Source of the DNA: Myxococcales bacterium
GTDB taxonomy: Bacteria; Myxococcota_A; Polyangia; Polyangiales; Polyangiaceae
Direction of reading: 5' to 3'
DNA: 64,000 nt
NCBI GenBank assembly: GCA_004193285.1
Contig: SECP01000033.1
Location: forward strand, 1-64,000
Shown: piece by piece, positions 59,955 through 64,000 of the stretch
How the letters are laid out: the number at the start of each line of letters is the position of its first letter
Numbering within the stretch: position 1 is the stretch's first letter
Notes under the pieces: generated by a model
What the model was told of the DNA's origin: nothing
The model's database searches: none
What the model saw: the letters and a program-made list of their open reading frames with translations, nothing else
Program-made: the position numbers and the translations under genes

Positions 59955-61067
59955 TCAGCCGAGCAGCTCACGCAGGGGCCGGTACTCCAGCCCATGAGCC
60001 TCGGCGACGGGCTGACAGGTGACGTGGCCGCCGAAAGTGTTCACCCCGAGCGCGAGCGCGGCGTCTTGGCGCAGCGCTGCGACAGGACCTTGGGTCGCGA
60101 TCTTGATCGCGTAGTCCGCGGTGACGTTGGTGAGCGCCCACGTGCTCGTCTGGGAGACGGCACCGGGCATGTTCGGCACGCAGTAGTGAACGACGCCGTG
60201 GAGCTCGTAGGTGGGGACGTCGTGATTCGTGGGGCGGCACGTTTCGATGCAGCCACCTTGATCGACGGCCACGTCTACGATCACGCTGCCGGGCTCCATC
60301 GTCTTGACCATGGCCTCGGTGACCAGACGGGGCGCCACCGCGCCGGGCACCAGCACCGCACCGATGACGAGGTCTGCGCGACGCACCGCCTCGGCGATGT
60401 TGTGCGCGTTGGAATAGAGCGTCTCAATCGAGCCCCCGAACACGTCCTCCAAGTACTCCATGGTTTTGGCGCGCACGTCGAAGAGCGTGACTTGGGCGCC
60501 CATGCCGATCGCTATCGTCGCGGCGTTGCGGCCGACCACCCCTCCCCCGAGGATGACGACCCGCCCGCGACGCGTTCCGGGCACGCCCCCGAGGAGCACG
60601 CCCTTGCCGCCGCGTTCTTTGACGAGGCAGCCGGCGCCGACTTGCGTGGCCATGCGCCCGGCGACCTCGCTCATGGGGCGCAGCAGCGGTAGCCCTCCGT
60701 CGGGCGTCTGGATCGTCTCGTAAGCGAGGCCGGTCACGCGCTTCGTGAGTAGCTGCTGCGTGAGCTCCGGCTCCGCCGCCAAGTGCAAGTAGGTGTACAG
60801 CGTCAGCCCCTCGCGCAAGAACGGGTACTCCGCTTTTTGAGGCTCCTTCACTTTCACGACCAAGTCCGCGCTCCACGCCTCCGCGGCCGTCGTGACGATG
60901 CGCGCGCCCGCGTCCACGTACTGGTCGTCTTGAATGCCGCTGCCTTCCCCGGCGCCTTTTTCGACCAGCACGTCGTGGCCGCGCCGCGATAGCTCGCGGA
61001 CGCCTGCCGGCGTCATGCCCACCCGGTACTCGCGAGTCTTCGTCTCACGCGGAACGCCGACTTTCAT
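59955..61067 (-). CDS. ald: Alanine dehydrogenase
   Basis: 370 residues. Typical features: MKVGVPRETKTREYRVGMTP at the N-terminus, the catalytic region TLYTYLHLAAEPELTQ with the conserved His, GAGCLVKERGGKGVLLGG, then the NAD-binding GRVVILGGGVVGRNAATIAI (20). It interconverts L-alanine and pyruvate with NAD and ammonia and is useful in using alanine as a nitrogen source or in NADH balance. It converges on the helicase with only 3 bases between the stops, leaving no room for a terminator. Confidence 0.95.
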   Translation of the reverse strand: MKVGVPRETKTREYRVGMTPAGVRELSRRGHDVLVEKGAGEGSGIQDDQYVDAGARIVTTAAEAWSADLVVKVKEPQKAEYPFLREGLTLYTYLHLAAEPELTQQLLTKRVTGLAYETIQTPDGGLPLLRPMSEVAGRMATQVGAGCLVKERGGKGVLLGGVPGTRRGRVVILGGGVVGRNAATIAIGMGAQVTLFDVRAKTMEYLEDVFGGSIETLYSNAHNIAEAVRRADLVIGAVLVPGAVAPRLVTEAMVKTMEPGSVIVDVAVDQGGCIETCRPTNHDVPTYELHGVVHYCVPNMPGAVSQTSTWALTNVTADYAIKIATQGPVAALRQDAALALGVNTFGGHVTCQPVAEAHGLEYRPLRELLG

Positions 61068-61151
61068 ACCTAGTAGCGTGACCCCGCGCCGAGGGCTCGC
61101 AAGCCCCCCGCCCCCTACCCGGTTTTCATCGCACTTTCGCGCCGGGGCAGG

Positions 61152-61691
61152 TCAAAGGCGGTCGCGCAGGAGCTCCCAGGCTCGCCGACGGTGGGAGCGC
61201 GCGTCCTTTTCCTCCGGCGCCATCTCCCCGAAGGTTCGCCCTTCCCCCTTCGGCACGAACACCGCGTCCCAACCGAAGCCGGACTGGCCGCGCGGGTGCA
61301 AGGCGAGCAGGCCGTCTACCGAGCCCTCCACGACCTCGCTCCCCGCCTCCGAGCAGATGCCCAGGGCGCAGACGGCCCGCACCCGCCTGTCCCCCAAACC
61401 GTCCGCGGCGCGACAGATGGATTCCAGGCCGCCCAACTTTTCCCAAAACTTGATGTAGGGACCGGGAAACCCACCGAGCCCCACGAGCTCGAAGCCGGCG
61501 TCTTCGACGATGACCGGGCGCTGCAAGCGTTGATAAGCGAGGCGGGCTTTGGCGAGCGCGATCACGCTGACGCTCTCGCCTTGGAGCTCGTCCAGCTCCA
61601 GCTCCACGCGCTCGACGGCGTAGCCGAGGATGCGCTGCGCCTCGCGCCATTTGTTGATGTTGGAGGTGACGAAAATCCAGCTACCAGGCAT
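61152..61691 (-). CDS. Non-canonical purine NTP pyrophosphatase (RdgB/Ham1 family)
   Basis: 179 residues. Family motifs: FVTSNINKWREAQRIL near 7 (SNxxK), VIVEDAGFELVGLGGFPGPY near 60, and SGFGWDAVFVPKGEGRTFGE near 137. It hydrolyses ITP, XTP or dITP to the monophosphate and prevents their incorporation. It is a shorter, somewhat diverged version: EDAGFEL instead of the classic EDSGL. It starts with an ATG at 61691 and stands between ald and the ABC-F gene with no sign of co-regulation. Confidence 0.88.
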   Translation of the reverse strand: MPGSWIFVTSNINKWREAQRILGYAVERVELELDELQGESVSVIALAKARLAYQRLQRPVIVEDAGFELVGLGGFPGPYIKFWEKLGGLESICRAADGLGDRRVRAVCALGICSEAGSEVVEGSVDGLLALHPRGQSGFGWDAVFVPKGEGRTFGEMAPEEKDARSHRRRAWELLRDRL

Positions 61692-61747
61692 ACCGGCTCT
61701 CTAAGAATTGCCAACCAAGCGCGCTTTTGACAAGGCCATTCGGCTCG

Positions 61748-63676
61748 TCATTCTGCGGCAAGGCTCTCGATTTCGGCCTCGATAGACTCCCACTTGGCCA
61801 TCAGCTCGGTGATTTGCACGACCAGCGCTTGCTCCTCGCGCTCGAGCGCGGCGACCTCGGGCTTGGCCGTGCGCTCGTAGAAGCCCGCTTCGCACCACTG
61901 CGCGGCGATGACCGCTTTGCGCGACTCCGCCCGCTCGATCGCGGCGAGCACTTCGTCACGCTGGCCGGGCAGCTGCTTCTTGCGGTTCTTGCGGCGCTTT
62001 TGTTCTTCCCAGGACAGCACCGGGCGCTCGCCAGCCTGGGCCGCGGCAGCTTTTTCGCGCTTGTCCTTGAGCGCCACCGCTTCCGAATCCAAATGGTCGT
62101 CACCGCAGCGAGCCAGGTACTCTTCGTACGTTCCCGGGAAATCCCGGAATCCCTGGGGCGTGACCTCCAGCACCCGCGTGGCCAGCGCGGACACGAACGC
62201 GCGATCGTGCGACACGAACAGCACCGTCCCCTCGAAGGCTCGCAGGGCATCCACGAGGGCGCCGATCGCCTCCAGGTCCAGGTGATTGGTGGGCTCGTCC
62301 AGCACGAGCACGTTCGGCTTTTGCACCATGATTCGGCAGAAAACCAGGCGCGCCGCTTCCCCGCCCGAGAGCGCGGCGACCGGCTTGTTCACGTCCTCGC
62401 CCGAAAACAGCATGCGCCCCAGGTGCCCCCGCACGGTGGCGGTGCCTTCTTGAGGAATGACGTCCCAGATCACGTTCAGCGGCTTCGCGGCGCCGTCGGC
62501 CAAGAGATCGTGGTGGTCCTGGGCAAAGTACCCGACGCGCGTCTCGTAGCCCCACGCCACCTTGCCCGAGTCCGGCTTCAGGTTCTCGGTGGCGATCTTG
62601 AGGAGCGTCGACTTGCCGAGGCCGTTGGGGCCGATGATCGCCACGCGCTCGCCGCGGCGAACCGTGAGCGACACTCCGACCAGCACGTGCTTCGCGCCGT
62701 ACGCCTTGGAGACTTCCTCCAAGGTGAGCACCTCTTTGCCGCTCGGGCGCTCCGGCTCGAACTTGAACAGCGGGGAACGCCGCGAGCTGCTCTCCAGCTC
62801 GTCCACCTCGATTTTTTCGAGCTGCTTCAGCTTGCTCTGGGCCTGGCGCGCCTTCGTGGCCTTCGCCCCGAAGCGCTCGATCCACGCGCGCTTCTCGGCG
62901 ATCGTCGCCTCCGCGCGCTCGATCTCGGCCTCTTTGCGGGCTCGCACCTCCGCCTTCTCGCGCACGAAGTGGCTATAGTTGCCGGGGTAGAGCTCGATGG
63001 TGCCGTAGTCCACGTCGAGGACGTGAGTGGCGACGTTGTCGAGGAAACGCTGGTCGTGGGAGATGACCAGCGCGCAGCCGCGGTAGGCAGCGAGGAACTT
63101 CTCCAACCAGCGGATGGACAGGATGTCCAAGTGGTTGGTGGGCTCGTCCAGCAGCACGACGTCGGGCCCGCCTATGAGCACCTGCGCGAGGAGGACGCGA
63201 AGTTTGAATCCACCGGAGAGCGTCGCGAGCGGCTGGCGGTGCACGGCCACCGGTATGCCGAGGCCCTCCAGAACGTGACTGGCGCGCGCTTCCAGAGTGT
63301 AGCCATCGTGCGCCGCGATGCGATCTTCCAGCTCCGCCAGGCGCGCCGCGTCCGGCACCGGAGCTTCCGTCAAACGGCGCTGCTCGGCCAGCGCGCTCGT
63401 GACGAGCTCGTCCCCGGCCATGGCAACGCTCAAGATCTCTTCCGAGTCGCTGAGGAAGCGGTCCTGCCGCAGCACGCCAACTCGGGCGTCCTTCGGCCAG
63501 ACGACTTGCCCTCCGCTCGCGGCTTCGTCCCCGCACAATATCTTGAGGAAGGTCGTCTTGCCGGACCCGTTGGCGCCGACCAAGCCGTAGCGAGAGCCCT
63601 TGACGAGCTTGTGAGTGACGCCCTCGAACAGGGTGCGCGCGCCGAAGGATTTGGAGAGGTCGGTGATGCCGATCAT
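61748..63676 (-). CDS. ABC-F subfamily ATPase (translation factor type)
   Basis: 642 residues with two ABC ATPase domains and no membrane segments. Domain 1: Walker A GANGSGKTTFLK near 33, signature LSGGFKLRV, Walker B VVLLDEPTNHLD. Linker of about 90 charged residues (EKAEVRARKEAEIERAEATI, 20). Domain 2: GPNGLGKSTLLK, LSGGEAARL, VLVLDEPTNHLD. The C-terminal coiled coil (about 560-640) is Uup/YbiT-like. ABC-F proteins act on ribosomes, e.g. in stalled-ribosome rescue or antibiotic resistance; the specific role is open. The next gene downstream (rdgB-like) lies 56 bases on. Confidence 0.92.
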   Translation of the reverse strand: MIGITDLSKSFGARTLFEGVTHKLVKGSRYGLVGANGSGKTTFLKILCGDEAASGGQVVWPKDARVGVLRQDRFLSDSEEILSVAMAGDELVTSALAEQRRLTEAPVPDAARLAELEDRIAAHDGYTLEARASHVLEGLGIPVAVHRQPLATLSGGFKLRVLLAQVLIGGPDVVLLDEPTNHLDILSIRWLEKFLAAYRGCALVISHDQRFLDNVATHVLDVDYGTIELYPGNYSHFVREKAEVRARKEAEIERAEATIAEKRAWIERFGAKATKARQAQSKLKQLEKIEVDELESSSRRSPLFKFEPERPSGKEVLTLEEVSKAYGAKHVLVGVSLTVRRGERVAIIGPNGLGKSTLLKIATENLKPDSGKVAWGYETRVGYFAQDHHDLLADGAAKPLNVIWDVIPQEGTATVRGHLGRMLFSGEDVNKPVAALSGGEAARLVFCRIMVQKPNVLVLDEPTNHLDLEAIGALVDALRAFEGTVLFVSHDRAFVSALATRVLEVTPQGFRDFPGTYEEYLARCGDDHLDSEAVALKDKREKAAAAQAGERPVLSWEEQKRRKNRKKQLPGQRDEVLAAIERAESRKAVIAAQWCEAGFYERTAKPEVAALEREEQALVVQITELMAKWESIEAEIESLAAE

Positions 63677-63693
63677 GACGAAGCGGGCGCAGC

Positions 63694-64000
63694 CTAGCGC
63701 TCGAAGGGCGCTTCGCCCAGGCTACGTTGCACGGCCGCCAGCAGCTCCGCGAAGCCGTACGGCTTGACCAGAATGCCGGTGAATTGGCTGCTGTGCACGG
63801 CCGCGCTCGCCCCGTAGCCGCTCGAGAGCAACACCGGCACGGCCGGGTCCAGCTGCCGGATGCGATGCAGGGCGTCGACGCCGTTCATCTGCGGCATGGT
63901 CATGTCCATCAGCACCAGCCGGACCTCGGCTCGATTGCGCTCGAAGCACGCGACGCCCTCGACCCCGTTTCCGGCCGTGAGCACGCGATAGCCATGCGCC
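63694..64000 (-). CDS. C-terminal receiver domain of a protein that continues past the right edge
   Basis: Partial. The visible part is the C-terminal region of a receiver domain: AHGYRVLTAGNGVEG, then the phospho-acceptor Asp in RLVLMDMTMPQMNGVDAL and the lysine in ILVKPYGFAELLAAVQRSLG (20). The frame has no start inside the window and stays open at 64000, so the rest, probably a hybrid histidine kinase, lies beyond. A hybrid kinase is typical for a receiver at the C-terminus, but a stand-alone regulator cannot be excluded. It ends 17 bases from the ABC-F start on the same strand. Confidence 0.85.
   Translation of the reverse strand, partial: AHGYRVLTAGNGVEGVACFERNRAEVRLVLMDMTMPQMNGVDALHRIRQLDPAVPVLLSSGYGASAAVHSSQFTGILVKPYGFAELLAAVQRSLGEAPFER

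Overview
The window is high-GC bacterial DNA (strong G/C at third codon positions, no introns, densely packed genes on both strands). Several traits together suggest Myxococcota, most likely a Polyangia-type lineage: three eukaryote-like Ser/Thr kinases with Pro/Ala-rich tails, many Gly/Ser-rich lipoproteins with carboxypeptidase-regulatory-type domains, a TonB-domain/TonB-dependent-receptor fusion, HDOD and GGDEF regulators, and HTTM-like membrane proteins. This placement is by gene content only. I see no rRNA, tRNA, CRISPR, insertion sequence, prophage or integrase. No stretch longer than about 300 bases lacks a gene; the longest gap is the 264 bases between 56577 and 56840.

Left part (1-10.6 kb): a broken or frameshifted secreted protein at the edge, then a giant activase-like iron-sulfur ATPase (630-4286) and, 4.4 kb further on, its 2-hydroxyacyl-CoA-dehydratase-like partner (8656-10560). 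The two genes are separated by a MarR/esterase/YbaK block, a SnoaL-like gene and a kinase. They nevertheless carry the same promoter architecture, with two TGAC-N6-GTCA operators 66-67 bp apart. This is the strongest unexplained signal in the window.

10.6-24.3 kb: an MFS transporter, a TauE/SafE exporter, a translationally coupled MscS channel plus two CPA2-type antiporters, serB, an HDOD/diguanylate-cyclase signalling group, YggX, an orphan PDZ protein, a DUF3293-like protein and an OmpR-type response regulator.

24.3-32.1 kb: a membrane-anchored helical-toroid protein converges on a complete isc operon (iscS-iscU-iscA-hscB-hscA-fdx). The operon is headed by a cysteine-rich MerR-type regulator in the place where IscR usually stands, with a 22-bp dyad just upstream.

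32.2-49.1 kb: a thioredoxin-like lipoprotein, a kinase, an inositol-monophosphatase-family enzyme, surface lipoproteins, the TonB/TonB-receptor fusion, PPi-dependent phosphofructokinase, a GreA/B-like factor, a diheme-like lipoprotein, a Cys/His repeat lipoprotein, and an overlapping phosphatase-pirin-hypothetical-HTTM group.

49.1-64 kb: a kinase divergent from a TPR protein and two paralogous lipoproteins, an M11-like metalloprotease with a CBM2 domain, a 1036-residue SF1 helicase, alanine dehydrogenase, an ITPase-family enzyme, an ABC-F ATPase, and the C-terminal receiver of a gene that runs off the right edge.
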